A DNA stretch of 64,000 bases from Yoonia sp. G8-12 (lineage in GTDB: Bacteria; Pseudomonadota; Alphaproteobacteria; Rhodobacterales; Rhodobacteraceae), in the NCBI RefSeq assembly GCF_038443675.1, contig NZ_CP151762.1:62001-126000 (forward strand), in the 5' to 3' direction. Positions 1 to 8,989 of this stretch are shown here, one piece after another (the first letter of the stretch is position 1; the number at the start of each line of letters is the position of its first letter). The position numbers and the translations under genes are program-made. The notes under the pieces were generated by a model that was given only the letters and a program-made list of their open reading frames with translations, was not told the DNA's origin and made no database searches.

Positions 1-87
1 GTTGAGGCATACAGTAAAAAACTCCAAGACCTCGACGACCTCCGCCAATCCCTTTTGCAAAAAGCCTTCGCAGGCGAGTTGACCTAA
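1..87 (+). CDS. hsdS: Type I restriction specificity subunit HsdS, C-terminal end (partial)
   Basis: Only the last 28 codons are in the window, ending in TAA at 85-87. The residues (…LRQSLLQKAFAGELT) match the conserved C-terminal coiled-coil tail of HsdS specificity subunits, which dictate the DNA target of type I restriction-modification enzymes. The hsdR gene 1.1 kb downstream supports this. The target-recognition domains lie upstream of the window, so the recognised sequence cannot be inferred. Confidence 0.8.
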   Translation, partial: VEAYSKKLQDLDDLRQSLLQKAFAGELT

Positions 88-112
88 ACTAAATGATGAA
101 CTGAGAGATCAT

Positions 113-337
113 ATGACATTAGCCCAAAAGCTTATAGAGATACTTAGAGACTTAGATAAGGAAGAAGCCAAAGCTATCGGGATGGCTGTTGGCAAGAGAA
201 CACATATGATCGGAGCCGTTATCGATCGTTGGCTCAAGCGGTTTCCGGATGACAACCTAAATCAGGCCATCGCAGACGCCCAGTCTTTAGGCGCGATTTC
301 TATCGATAACCCAACAACAATGATAGCGCTAAAGTAA
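113..337 (+). CDS. Small hypothetical protein between hsdS and hsdR remnant
   Basis: A 74-residue, largely helical protein without a family I recognise. It starts with ATG at 113, 25 bp after the hsdS stop, preceded by a weak purine stretch (GAGAG). Its TAA stop overlaps the ATG of the broken hsdR fragment that follows (TAATG), so it was probably co-translated with the original hsdR. There are no transmembrane segments or cysteine motifs. Its place in the hsd operon suggests an accessory protein, but nothing in the sequence proves it. Real gene likely, function unknown. Confidence 0.5.
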   Translation: MTLAQKLIEILRDLDKEEAKAIGMAVGKRTHMIGAVIDRWLKRFPDDNLNQAIADAQSLGAISIDNPTTMIALK

Positions 338-509
338 TGACTGACGGCGGAACTGAGGCCGATACCCGCGCCGAGTACAAAGGCCCCGTCCTTGCGGCGG
401 CGAGCTGGGACAGGACAGCTTCAAGGTGCGTCGTGAGATTATCTTTCCGGGGGTCATTCAGTCGCGCCTCAATAAAGTCTTTAACAGACAGCAAGAGAGA
501 AAACTGTAA
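337..509 (+). pseudogene. Truncated, frameshifted duplicate of the hsdR 5' end
   Basis: The first codons read MTDGGTEADTRAEY…LAAASW. After a one-base shift near 397-402 the next frame reads DSFKVRREIIFPGVIQS. Both stretches align in order with the N-terminus of the intact HsdR encoded at 1175 (…ETEADTRAERIDPALAASGW…GSKVRREVICPGRIQS). Similarity stops after about 45 residues and the frame closes at TAA 507-509. This is the stump of an older hsdR, placed directly behind hsdS and its small neighbour, with the rest replaced by the unit that carries the present hsdR. Confidence 0.7.
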
Positions 510-526
510 CTGAGGAGGTATCGAAC

Positions 527-769
527 ATGGGCACATCAAAGCGCCAGCTTGGCGACATCAGCCGAAACGATCAGGTCCTTATCGCTAGAACCGACCGACC
601 CGGCACCGACCACATGCAATATGTCTGGGTGCTGGTCTGCGCACGACGTTTGGACAACGGGGAATTGTGTGGCTATCGTTACGGGGCGAACGGATCAGAT
701 TTTCACCATCGCAAATGCCCAAGTTGTCAAGGCGGTGCTGCGGGTCTGGATGTCGATGGGTTGATATGA
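527..769 (+). CDS. Small putative zinc-binding protein in the restriction locus
   Basis: An 80-residue protein with a strong AGGAGG ribosome-binding site (513-518) that fixes the ATG at 527. Four cysteines and a His-His pair are arranged as C…C-G…HHRKCPSC, resembling a small zinc ribbon (VCARRLDNGELCGYRY, then HHRKCPSCQGG). Such short Cys/His proteins are common in mobile restriction loci, but I know no assigned role. It lies between the hsdR stump and the intact hsdR and probably arrived with the latter. Function unknown; metal binding is inferred from residue pattern only. Confidence 0.6.
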   Translation: MGTSKRQLGDISRNDQVLIARTDRPGTDHMQYVWVLVCARRLDNGELCGYRYGANGSDFHHRKCPSCQGGAAGLDVDGLI

Positions 770-830
770 ATTATATTAAAGAAATTAGAGCCGACACTCT
801 CACTGCGCCATTAGACATAGCGCTAGTCGA

Positions 831-1178
831 ATGACCTCGGACAGAGCGAGGAAAAACAAGCAGGATCGGACGGCACGAGAGCGCCAGACCAAAGCGCGAA
901 GGCTGGCATTTTCAATATTGGACAGTCTGAAACTCTTAAGCCACCCTGTCCAAATCGGTCATCGAGCAAAAAGTGAAAAGGACATAGCCCGATTGAACAA
1001 GCTAATCGACAGCCAAAAAGAGGAGTTGCGAAAGTTGGGATATGACGTGACCGATACATTAGCTGCAGCGGCGAAATATAGAAGTCACTTGGCACGTGAG
1101 GCAAGAAGCCCAAAGCCGTCAAGAAGTGCTGGTGTCGGCGCTTATGGCTTGGGCCAAAGGTCAAAGCTCTGGTCATGA
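831..1178 (+). CDS. Hypothetical basic protein immediately upstream of hsdR
   Basis: A 115-residue, strongly basic protein: the first 25 residues are rich in Lys and Arg, and a central helical stretch (about residues 46-75, KSEKDIARLNKLIDSQKEEL) could form a coiled coil. Its TGA overlaps the hsdR ATG (ATGA at 1175-1178), so the two are probably translationally coupled. No Shine-Dalgarno sequence is obvious before its own ATG. I do not recognise the family. A DNA-associated or anti-restriction-type accessory role is possible but unsupported. Confidence 0.5.
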   Translation: MTSDRARKNKQDRTARERQTKARRLAFSILDSLKLLSHPVQIGHRAKSEKDIARLNKLIDSQKEELRKLGYDVTDTLAAAAKYRSHLAREARSPKPSRSAGVGAYGLGQRSKLWS

Positions 1179-3502
1179 ACATCAACGCAGAAACCGAAGC
1201 AGACACCCGCGCTGAGCGCATAGACCCAGCTCTTGCAGCTTCAGGTTGGGGGCGGAACGGCAGTAAGGTACGGCGTGAGGTCATCTGTCCGGGTCGCATA
1301 CAGTCAGGTGGTACGCGTGGTAAAGGACTTTCTGCTGACTATGTCCTAATCCACAAGGGTCAAAAGCTCGCTGTACTGGAGGCCAAACGGGCAGGTGTCA
1401 GCCACCGCAACGGGGTTGGTCAGGCAAAGGACTATGCCACAAGGCTGGGATCACGCTTTGCATACGCGTCTAACGGCTTGAAGTGGTATCAGGTCGATAT
1501 GACCAGCGGTGCCGAAGGTGACTTGGCGCTTCCGTTTCCTACGCCAGATGAACTCTGGGACCTAACGTTTGCCGTTCAGAACGAGTGGCGAGAGCGGTTC
1601 GGAGCCGTAGACTTCGAGACCGACGGCGGCAAGTGGGAGTTGCGCTACTACCAGCACAATGCCATCACTGCCGCGCTGGAGGCGCTGGGCAAAGGCGACA
1701 GGCGCATCCTGCTCACGCTGGCCACAGGGACGGGTAAGACATCCATCGCGTTCCAAATCGCTTGGAAGCTGTTTCAGGCTAAGTGGAACTTGACTGGCGA
1801 ACCGACACGACGACCCCGCATCCTCTTCCTCGCCGACCGCAACATTCTCGCTGATCAGGCATACAACGCCTTTTCAGCATTCCCCAATGACGCTGTCACG
1901 CGCATCGACCCGGACACGATCCGTAAGAACGGTGGCAAGCCGCCCAAGAACGCAAGTCTGTTCTTTACGATTTTCCAGACATTCATGACTGGCGAAGATG
2001 AGCCGGTCTATAAACAATATGCGCCCGACTTCTTCGACTTCATCGTGATTGACGAGTGTCACCGTGGCGGAGCGAACGATCAAAGCGAATGGCGGCACCT
2101 GCTTGAATACTTCGCGCCAGCCGCACAGCTGGGTCTTACAGCTACGCCAAAACGCAAGCATAACGCTGATACCTATGCGTACTTTGGCGAGCCTGCTTAT
2201 ACCTATGCGCTGCGAGACGGGATCGAGGACGGCTTCCTGACGCCCTTCAAGGTGCGACAGATGGCCAGCACAATTGATGAATATGTGTACGACGGCTCCG
2301 ATGATGTGATTGCTGGAGAGATCGAGACTGGCGAAGCGTTTACTGAAGGCGACTTCAACACCCGCATAATCATTCAGGATCGCGAGTTGAGCCGAGTGCA
2401 GGAGTTCATGAGGCTGATCGACCAGCGGCAGAAAACTCTCGTCTTCTGTGCAACTCAAGACCATGCCGCGCTGGTTCGCGATCTAATAAATCAGGTGAAG
2501 GAAGGCAGTAATCCAAACTACTGTCACCGCGTTACGGCCGATGATGGCGCTATTGGCGAACAGCACCTGCGGGACTTTCAAGACAACGACAAGACCATTC
2601 CAACAATCCTGACTACCTCCCAGAAGCTTTCTACTGGGGTAGATGCCCGCAACGTCCGGCACATAGTCCTAATGCGTCCAATCCGATCCATGATCGAGTT
2701 CAAGCAAATCATTGGGAGAGGCACCCGCACTTTTGAAGGGAAGGACTTCTTCACTATCTGGGACTTTGTGAAAGCGCACGAGAACTTCAATGATCCCGAA
2801 TGGGATGGTGAACCGCTCGAGCCTGAACCGCCTACTGGTCCGCGCGTACCATCTGACCCACCGACCGTGGTAAATGGCGAACCACCAGCACCGGGAGGAG
2901 ACGGACCGGATGATGCGCCACGCGAGAAGATTGAGGTGGCGTTGTCGGATGGTACAATCCGCAAGATCAGATATGTCGCTTCGACAACTTACTGGAGTGC
3001 GGATGGCAAACCGATCTCGGCAGCGGAGTTCCTGAAGCGATTGTTCGGTGACCTTTCAGTCATTGTTGGAGACGAAGATCAGCTTCGCAAGGTCTGGAGC
3101 GATCCTGACAATCGGGAGCATTTCCTTGGTCAACTCTCTGACCGTGGATATGATCAGGATAGACTGGACGACATTCGACTGCTGGTTGATGCGCCAGAAA
3201 GCGATTTGTTTGATGTGCTAAGTTACATCCTTTTCACTAATGCACCCAAGACAAGACGTGATAGGGCCGAAGGGGTCAGAGAAGGACGGATCGATACGTT
3301 TGACGAAGAGACACAACAGCTTCTGATGATCATCCTGAAAGCCTACGAAGCAGACGGCGAAAGCGAACTGGCGACTAAGAAGCTAGGCCAGTTCTTGGTG
3401 GCAAGGTACGGGAGTATCGGTGAAGGGAAAGAAAAGTTGGGAGGTCTCGCGGCAGTCTCTGCTGCTTTCCGCAAGATGCAACTCACGCTTTACGCGGACT
3501 GA
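1175..3502 (+). CDS. hsdR: Type I restriction enzyme R subunit (EcoEI-like HsdR)
   Basis: A 775-residue motor/nuclease subunit that translocates and cleaves unmodified DNA as part of the HsdRMS complex. The N-terminal PD-(D/E)xK nuclease shows D55 and E69-A-K71 (LEAKRAG). The SF2 helicase core follows with Walker A ATGTGKTS at about 183-190, DECH box at 293-296, motif III TAT at 322-324, and motif VI in IGRGTRTFEGKD. The C-terminal third resembles the EcoEI R C-terminal domain. A proline-rich linker (about residues 548-575) separates helicase and C-terminal domain. Length is normal for the family. hsdS lies upstream; hsdM is not in the window and should precede it. It appears intact. Confidence 0.95.
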   Translation: MNINAETEADTRAERIDPALAASGWGRNGSKVRREVICPGRIQSGGTRGKGLSADYVLIHKGQKLAVLEAKRAGVSHRNGVGQAKDYATRLGSRFAYASNGLKWYQVDMTSGAEGDLALPFPTPDELWDLTFAVQNEWRERFGAVDFETDGGKWELRYYQHNAITAALEALGKGDRRILLTLATGTGKTSIAFQIAWKLFQAKWNLTGEPTRRPRILFLADRNILADQAYNAFSAFPNDAVTRIDPDTIRKNGGKPPKNASLFFTIFQTFMTGEDEPVYKQYAPDFFDFIVIDECHRGGANDQSEWRHLLEYFAPAAQLGLTATPKRKHNADTYAYFGEPAYTYALRDGIEDGFLTPFKVRQMASTIDEYVYDGSDDVIAGEIETGEAFTEGDFNTRIIIQDRELSRVQEFMRLIDQRQKTLVFCATQDHAALVRDLINQVKEGSNPNYCHRVTADDGAIGEQHLRDFQDNDKTIPTILTTSQKLSTGVDARNVRHIVLMRPIRSMIEFKQIIGRGTRTFEGKDFFTIWDFVKAHENFNDPEWDGEPLEPEPPTGPRVPSDPPTVVNGEPPAPGGDGPDDAPREKIEVALSDGTIRKIRYVASTTYWSADGKPISAAEFLKRLFGDLSVIVGDEDQLRKVWSDPDNREHFLGQLSDRGYDQDRLDDIRLLVDAPESDLFDVLSYILFTNAPKTRRDRAEGVREGRIDTFDEETQQLLMIILKAYEADGESELATKKLGQFLVARYGSIGEGKEKLGGLAAVSAAFRKMQLTLYAD

Positions 3503-3591
3503 CACCATCCCGAGGGAAAGTCGCCAAGGCCATCACCATTCTTCGTGCGTTCCACCAAGAGGCCCCTGAAGCATCCCTGCTGTTCTCAGAC

Positions 3592-3780
3592 ATGATGGGT
3601 CAACTGGGGATCACCGACCGTGCGAACTTCAACAGGACAATCCGCAAGCATCCTGCCTTCATTGAGGCCATGGCTGACTGTGGAGCCTTTGAAGACTGCG
3701 TCGCTGGTGGAAGGCACAAGGACGCCTTCAGCTTTACCTTTGCCCCTGATCCTGAGGCGACATACTTCCGGGACATTTGA
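3592..3780 (+). CDS. Fragment of an unrecognised protein downstream of hsdR
   Basis: The frame ends at TGA 3778-3780 and stays open upstream of the first ATG (3592) back into the hsdR 3' end. The residues before that ATG (…KVAKAITILRAFHQEAPEASLLFSDM) continue smoothly into the rest, so this looks like the C-terminal part of a helical protein whose start was lost when hsdR was joined to it. Alternatively it is a short 62-residue gene from ATG 3592. I do not recognise the family. A terminator-like hairpin follows. Confidence 0.35.
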   Translation: MMGQLGITDRANFNRTIRKHPAFIEAMADCGAFEDCVAGGRHKDAFSFTFAPDPEATYFRDI

Positions 3781-3791
3781 GCCACCAAAAT

Positions 3792-3822
3792 GCGAGAGCC
3801 TTATCATTTTTGAGGCTCTTGC
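3792..3822 (+). terminator. Hairpin ending the restriction locus
   Basis: A 10-bp stem (arms 3792-3801 and 3813-3822, one G-U pair) with an 11-base loop, 11 bp after the stop of the last open frame of the hsd region. The downstream T tract is weak (CTTTCCC), so termination may be incomplete. Confidence 0.5.
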
Positions 3823-4197
3823 GCTTTCCCCCATCGCATCTGTGGAACGCCGGCGAGGCTGAAGCGAACTGAGGGGGATACTGCAGGGGTCGGTGTGAGT
3901 ATTCTGCCGAGAGCCGCACTAGGCCTGTAGCGGCAGCCAATGGGGCAGAAGGGTCTCCGTAGACCAAACCGTAGACCAGATCGCGCCTGTTGACTGTCGA
4001 ACACCGCTGCTGTTAGCTCTTGTTTTGCTGAAGGGATACGTCAAGAGGGTGCCTGTAACGGGAACACAACTTCCGGCCGCGGGCACCATTCCAATTGATA
4101 AAGATAAGGACAGATGTCGCCCGATCGTCGCGATTGCCGATATCGCGGGCGGCGTGATAGCCCTTCGCCATAAAGCTGCTTTTGGGGATTGATCGAC
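3823..4197. other. Intergenic stretch at the island/core boundary
   Basis: No gene is supported here. A ten-base tandem direct repeat (CCGTAGACCA) occurs at about 3957-3979. An open plus frame without a convincing start runs to TGA 4190-4192, just before the aldehyde dehydrogenase start; it resembles no family I know and may be the tail of a truncated gene. The strand-wide change from the AT-richer hsd genes to GC-rich operons happens here. I saw no tRNA or clear attachment site. Confidence 0.4.
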
Positions 4198-5652
4198 ATG
4201 ACGCTAAGACCGCTGAACATTGATCCCAGCAAGTGCTTTATCGCGGGTGTCTGGGCCGATCCGCTCTCTGGCAAGACCCTGCCTTTGCTCAACCCCTCGG
4301 ACGGCAGTCTGCTTTGTCAGATCGCGCGTGGCGGTGCCGATGACATCGCGATGGCGGTTCAGGCAGCAGAAAAGGCGCTGTCGGGCGATTGGGGCAAGGC
4401 AACGGCTGCCGAACGCGGGCGCATGCTGGCGAAGATTGGCCGCGCGGTATTGGAGCATGTGGATGAGTTGGCGCAGTTGGAAGCCACGGACGTTGGCAAG
4501 CCGCTCAAACAGGCGCGCGCGGATGTGCTGGCGCTCGCGCGCTATCTGGAATTCTATGGCGGTGCGGCGGATAAGGTGCATGGCGAAACGATCCCTTATC
4601 TTGATGGATACACCGTTTATACCCTGCGCGAACCGCATGGTGTGACGGGCCATATCATCCCATGGAACTATCCGATGCAGATCATCGGGCGCTCGGTTGG
4701 TGCGGCTTTGGCGATGGGCAATGCCTGCGTGCTCAAACCCGCTGAAGAGGCGTGTTTGACAGCACTGGCATTTGGCGAAATCGCCCGTGCGGCAGGGCTG
4801 CCTGACGGCGCGCTCAATGTCGTGCCGGGGCTGGGGGCCGAGGCGGGGGCCGCTTTGGCCGTGCACAAAGGCGTACGTCACATCTCGTTCACGGGCTCTG
4901 TCGGGGTGGGTAAATTGATCCAGCAAAGTGCCGGTGCAAATGTTGTGCCTGTGACACTGGAGCTTGGGGGCAAGTCGCCGCAGGTTGTGTTTGATGACGC
5001 AGATATCGCGGCCGCTTTGCCGTTTCTTGTGAACGCGGGCATCCAGAACGCAGGACAGACGTGTTCGGCCTCTTCGCGGATCTTGGTGCAACGCGGTGTC
5101 TACGATCAAGTCGTGACAGAAATGGCCGCACGATATGCGCAGCTGCGGGCGGGTCCTGCGCTTGCTGATCTGGACGTGGGGCCTTTGGTGTCGCAGCGTC
5201 AGAAAGAGATTGTTGAAGGCTTCCTTACCAAAGCGGGCGACCTGAAGATTGCGGCGCAGGGCCAGATTGTTGGCAGTGCGCCGACAGGCGGGGCATATGT
5301 GGTGCCAACGCTGTTCGCGGATGTATCCCCCCATCATACGCTTGCGCAGGATGAAATCTTTGGACCCGTCCAGGTCATCATTCCGTTTGAGGATGAATCC
5401 GAGGCCATTGCCATCGCCAACGGCACGGATTTCGGCCTTGTCGCCGCGTGCTGGTCCGAAAATGGTGCCCGTCAGATGCGCATGGCGCGTGCGTTGCGGG
5501 CCGGGCAAGTGTTTATCAACAACTACGGTGCGGGTGGCGGGGTGGAACTCCCCTTTGGTGGCACGGGCCTGTCTGGTCATGGCCGCGAAAAGGGGTTTGA
5601 GGCACTTTATGGCTTCTCTTTGCTCAAGACGGTCGCGGCCCTGCATCATTAA
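4198..5652 (+). CDS. Aldehyde dehydrogenase family protein (NAD(P)-dependent)
   Basis: A 484-residue cytosolic ALDH that oxidises an aldehyde to the acid. Visible: PWNYP with Asn157, general base Glu255 in LELGGKS, the FTGS turn at 231-234, and catalytic Cys289 in GQTCSAS. Length is typical. I chose ATG 4198 because GGGG(A) lies about 9 bp upstream; a TTG at 4189 would add three residues. The gene is followed at 57 bp by a ROK kinase and nagA, so it probably belongs to an amino-sugar or related sugar operon. The usual transporter and regulator genes are missing upstream, where the restriction island ends. Substrate unknown. Confidence 0.85.
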   Translation: MTLRPLNIDPSKCFIAGVWADPLSGKTLPLLNPSDGSLLCQIARGGADDIAMAVQAAEKALSGDWGKATAAERGRMLAKIGRAVLEHVDELAQLEATDVGKPLKQARADVLALARYLEFYGGAADKVHGETIPYLDGYTVYTLREPHGVTGHIIPWNYPMQIIGRSVGAALAMGNACVLKPAEEACLTALAFGEIARAAGLPDGALNVVPGLGAEAGAALAVHKGVRHISFTGSVGVGKLIQQSAGANVVPVTLELGGKSPQVVFDDADIAAALPFLVNAGIQNAGQTCSASSRILVQRGVYDQVVTEMAARYAQLRAGPALADLDVGPLVSQRQKEIVEGFLTKAGDLKIAAQGQIVGSAPTGGAYVVPTLFADVSPHHTLAQDEIFGPVQVIIPFEDESEAIAIANGTDFGLVAACWSENGARQMRMARALRAGQVFINNYGAGGGVELPFGGTGLSGHGREKGFEALYGFSLLKTVAALHH

Positions 5653-5709
5653 GGGAGCGCTTGTAAAACATGGCATTGTCTTGGCCGTTTAAAACCGCGA
5701 CGATGTGGG

Positions 5710-6645
5710 ATGATGACCATGCAACCACATACCCTCGGCATTGATTTGGGCGGTACAAAGATTGAAGCGCGGGTCTTTGATGCCGATTGGCAAGAGATCG
5801 CGCGGCACCGTGTTCCGACCCCCAAAGACTATGCCCAACTTGTCGATGCCGTCGCAGATCAGATCGCATGGGCCACGCAGCAGGGCGCTGAGATCGCGGC
5901 AGTGGGCGTAGGCGCGGCGGGCCTTGTGAACCCGCGAACCGGCCTGACGCTGACTAATAATCTGCCCGCCTCAGGGCGGCCTTTTCCGGCAGATCTTGAA
6001 AAGCGCGCAGGACGCAAGATTACTTTCCTTAATGATTGTCGTGCGCTGGCTTTGTCAGAGGCGGTGTTCGGCGCGGGGCAGGTGAAATCTGTGGTGATGG
6101 CGCTGATCCTTGGGACAGGCGTCAGTGGTGGCCTGATCGTGAACCAAACATGGCGCGCGGGGCCGACAGCCACGGGTGGCGAGATCGGCCATACCGCCGC
6201 CCCCGCGCATATCATCACGGCATATGGTTTGCCGGTTTACGACTGCGGATGCGGTCGCAAAGGATGTATCGAGGCGTACATATCGGGGCCCGGTTTGCAA
6301 CGGCTTGCCACCTTTGTGACCGGTGCAGAGCTAACAACGCATGAGATCGCCGTGCTGCGCGCGACGGATATGGCGGGGGTTTGGGCGCTCTGGTGCGCGC
6401 TAGTGGCGGAATTAATCCACAGTCTGACGCTTACCGTTGATCCTGATGTGGTTGTGCTGGGCGGCGGATTGAGCGCGATTGCGCATATGATTCCCGATTT
6501 GCAGGCAGCGGCGGCGCATGCGCAGATCGCGGGCTTTGATGCGGTACCACTTGCGTTGGCGCAAGGCGGTGATGCCAGTGGCGCACGCGGCGCGGCTTAT
6601 GCGGCATGGATGGAGCATCGAAACAGTGCAGGGGACCAAGCATGA
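5710..6645 (+). CDS. ROK family sugar kinase (probable N-acetylglucosamine or related kinase)
   Basis: A 311-residue ROK protein that phosphorylates a hexose with ATP. The N-terminal phosphate-binding motif GIDLGGTKIEA is at about residues 9-19, the GTGVSGGLI loop and GGEIGHTAAP (catalytic-region Glu/His) lie mid-protein, and the ROK zinc motif CGCGRKGCIEAY is intact. There is no N-terminal helix-turn-helix, so it is a kinase rather than a NagC/XylR repressor. Its stop overlaps the nagA start (ATGA 6642-6645). That coupling to the GlcNAc-6-phosphate deacetylase makes N-acetylglucosamine (or N-acetylmannosamine) the most likely substrate, by inference. Confidence 0.85.
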   Translation: MMTMQPHTLGIDLGGTKIEARVFDADWQEIARHRVPTPKDYAQLVDAVADQIAWATQQGAEIAAVGVGAAGLVNPRTGLTLTNNLPASGRPFPADLEKRAGRKITFLNDCRALALSEAVFGAGQVKSVVMALILGTGVSGGLIVNQTWRAGPTATGGEIGHTAAPAHIITAYGLPVYDCGCGRKGCIEAYISGPGLQRLATFVTGAELTTHEIAVLRATDMAGVWALWCALVAELIHSLTLTVDPDVVVLGGGLSAIAHMIPDLQAAAAHAQIAGFDAVPLALAQGGDASGARGAAYAAWMEHRNSAGDQA

Positions 6646-7766
6646 TCGACGGTTGGGTCAAGCCTGATCTTTTGTTTGATGGTCAGGATGTTGTGGCTGA
6701 TGTCTGTTTGCGCGTGGCTGACGGTCGCGTGGCTGAGATGTCCACAGGCAGGCTCGCGGCGGTCCGCCTTCCAGGGCTTCTGACGCCCGGCTTTGTTGAT
6801 TTGCAGGTCAATGGCGGCGGCGGTGTCCTTTTGAACACAACGCCGACGGCCGATGGTATATCGCAGATCGCGGCCGCCCATCGCCGCTTTGGGACGGTTG
6901 CGATCTTGCCAACCGTCATCACCGATCATCCCGACGTGCTTGCGCAAGCGGCGGCAGCGGCGATTGCTGCGAAAGACCGCGAAGACATCTTGGGACTCCA
7001 TATCGAGGGGCCTCATATCAGCGTCGCGCGGCGCGGGACGCATCGGGCGGACTGCATCCGTCCTTTGGATGACCACACGCTCACCATTGTGTCTGATTTG
7101 CGCAAGGCAGGCATTGCCGTGATGATAACTTTGGCACCCGAAGCGGCAACGCCCGCACAGATCGCAATGCTTGCGGATATGGGCGCCATCGTCTCACTTG
7201 GGCATACGGACGCCAGCGCAGAAGAGGTTGAGGTCGCGGTTGCCGCAGGCGCGCGCTGCGGTACGCATCTTTTCAATGCAATGTCGCCCATGACAAGCCG
7301 TGCGCCAGGTGCAGTGGGTGCGATCTTGAATGCGGGCATTGCCTTTGGGATGATCTGCGACGGGTGCCATGTGGATGACCGCATGTTGCGGCTGGCGTTG
7401 CGGGCCTGTGCACCGGGGTCTGCGCCGTTCTTGGTCTCGGACGCGATGGCGACGGTCGGCGGTGAGGCCGCGTTCACGCTTTATGGGCAAACGATTCACC
7501 TTTCAAACGGACGGTTGGTGAATACCGAAGGCAATTTGGCGGGTGCGCATATCACACAAGCCGAAGGCGTGAAGCGGCTGGTGGATCAAGTCGGGATCCC
7601 GCTGGCGGATGCGTTGCGCATGGCCATCACGACACCCGCCACGTTGATCGGCCAGCCACATTTGGCGCGTGTGCTGGATCGTTCAACACATGATCTGTTG
7701 TTGCTGAAACCTGACCATACTGTCGCGGGCACTTTGGCTAGCTGTCTTGCGCCGTCAGGCGGCTGA
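6642..7766 (+). CDS. nagA: N-acetylglucosamine-6-phosphate deacetylase
   Basis: A 374-residue amidohydrolase that removes acetate from GlcNAc-6-P to give glucosamine-6-P. Motifs in order: PGFVDLQVNGGGG near residue 50, metal-binding Glu in GLHIEGPHIS, His in LGHTDAS, His in GTHLFNAMS, and catalytic Asp in VSDAMATVGG. The start is the ATG at 6642, inside the kinase stop codon; a longer upstream frame is only read-through of the kinase gene. The 3' end converges with, and overlaps by 29 bp, the decayed arsJ copy on the minus strand. It appears intact. Confidence 0.93.
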   Translation: MIDGWVKPDLLFDGQDVVADVCLRVADGRVAEMSTGRLAAVRLPGLLTPGFVDLQVNGGGGVLLNTTPTADGISQIAAAHRRFGTVAILPTVITDHPDVLAQAAAAAIAAKDREDILGLHIEGPHISVARRGTHRADCIRPLDDHTLTIVSDLRKAGIAVMITLAPEAATPAQIAMLADMGAIVSLGHTDASAEEVEVAVAAGARCGTHLFNAMSPMTSRAPGAVGAILNAGIAFGMICDGCHVDDRMLRLALRACAPGSAPFLVSDAMATVGGEAAFTLYGQTIHLSNGRLVNTEGNLAGAHITQAEGVKRLVDQVGIPLADALRMAITTPATLIGQPHLARVLDRSTHDLLLLKPDHTVAGTLASCLAPSGG

Positions 7767-8989
7767 CGGTTAAGGCAGAGGCGACCACCATCGCCGTAGC
7801 CGTTGCAAGCATCAACGCGAGGCCACCCAACTGATAGGTCAGGCCTGACAAAACCGTCCCTAACAACCGCCCGCCTGCGTTGGCCATATAGTAAAAGCCC
7901 ACATCCATCGTGACCCGTTCCGCCTCGGTGAACGCTAAGATCAGGTAAGAGTGCAAAGACGGGTTCACCGCAAAGATCGCGCCAAATACAAGTAACCCTA
8001 AAACGAGCACCACCGTCAGCCAAAGCTGCGGGCCAGCCGTGCCGAGCGCCGCCGCTGTCAGTGCCGCAGGGACGGCGGCCAAGGCCCACGCCCAGCGGCT
8101 GGCAGCGGCGATCAGGTCTTGTTCAGAGCGCGACTTGGCCCCCAGGATCCGTGGCGCGTTGGTTTGTACGATCCCGTAGAGGATGAGCGGACCGCCATAA
8201 ACGTGCCGATCAGGAAAAACGTGGCACGATTGCCGGCTTCGGTCCCGTCCGACAGGACCGCATAGAAATAGATCGGGATGCCTACGACAAACCAGACATC
8301 GCGCGCACCGAACAAAAACACGCGTGCCGCCGAAAGCCAGTTCACATTGGGTGATTTCGAAAACACCGCAGAGAATTTTGTCCCTTTGCGCCCTTTCGGC
8401 AGGCCTGACGGCATCGCCACCAGCACGGCGACCAGAATGATGGACAGGACCGCCGCCATGCCCAGCACTGCCCAGACAAACCCCAGCGTGGCGAGCAGGC
8501 CCGCACCCAGCAAAAAGCCCACACCTTTGACCATATTCTTTGAGCCGGTCAGGATTGCGACCTAGCGAAAAAGACCATGCGCCTCAGGGGGGCCAGCAGT
8601 TTGACAGCGGATTTGGAGGACATCTTGGCAAGGTCTTTAGCCACACCGCTGACCCCTTGGACAACCATGACATAAATGACCGACGCGCCGATCGCCCAGT
8701 TTGGGTCAAGCTGAGCAAGTGCGAGCAGGGCGATGATCTGAAGGCCTAGTCCGGCATAGAGTGTGGACGTCAGCCCGAAACGGACAGCGATGAACCCTGC
8801 GCAAAGGTTCGTTGCCATGCCCGCGATTTCATAAAGCACGAACAGATAGGCCAACTGCACTGGCGAAAAGCCCAGCGAGTGAAAATGCAACAGCACCAAC
8901 ATGCGCAACGCGCCATCGGTCAACATGAAAGCCCAGTAGGACACCGTCACCGCGATATAGGCGCTTAGCGCCTGAGGGCGGTCTGTCAC
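7738..8989 (-). pseudogene. arsJ: arsJ copy 1, organoarsenical efflux permease, broken
   Basis: The three minus-strand pieces together cover ArsJ, an MFS permease that exports 1-arseno-3-phosphoglycerate, and align along their length with the second copy at 49919. Damage: one base missing in a G6 run (8587-8592, plus-strand reading); TAG at 8564-8562 where the other copy has Trp in the motif LFRWVA; and a net one-base loss near 8184-8194, after GTFMA, that is not in a homopolymer. The last two are independent of homopolymer miscalls, so this copy is probably truly dead. It starts with GTG at 8989, overlapping the repaired gapdh stop. Confidence 0.85.

Noticed and set aside
3957..3979. Tandem CCGTAGACCA repeat as a phage attachment site or origin iteron.
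   Set aside because: Only two copies, no adjacent integrase, tRNA or replication gene, and no second copy seen elsewhere.
4204..5676. A 490-codon minus-strand frame opposite the aldehyde dehydrogenase gene.
   Set aside because: It mirrors the codon bias of the real gene on the plus strand, is rich in Arg/His/Gln, and shows no domain.
8829..8985. A 52-codon C-terminal extension of GAPDH copy 1, possibly a novel domain.
   Set aside because: It is the arsJ gene read in the wrong frame after loss of one base in a C5 run; copy 2 ends normally at the equivalent codon.
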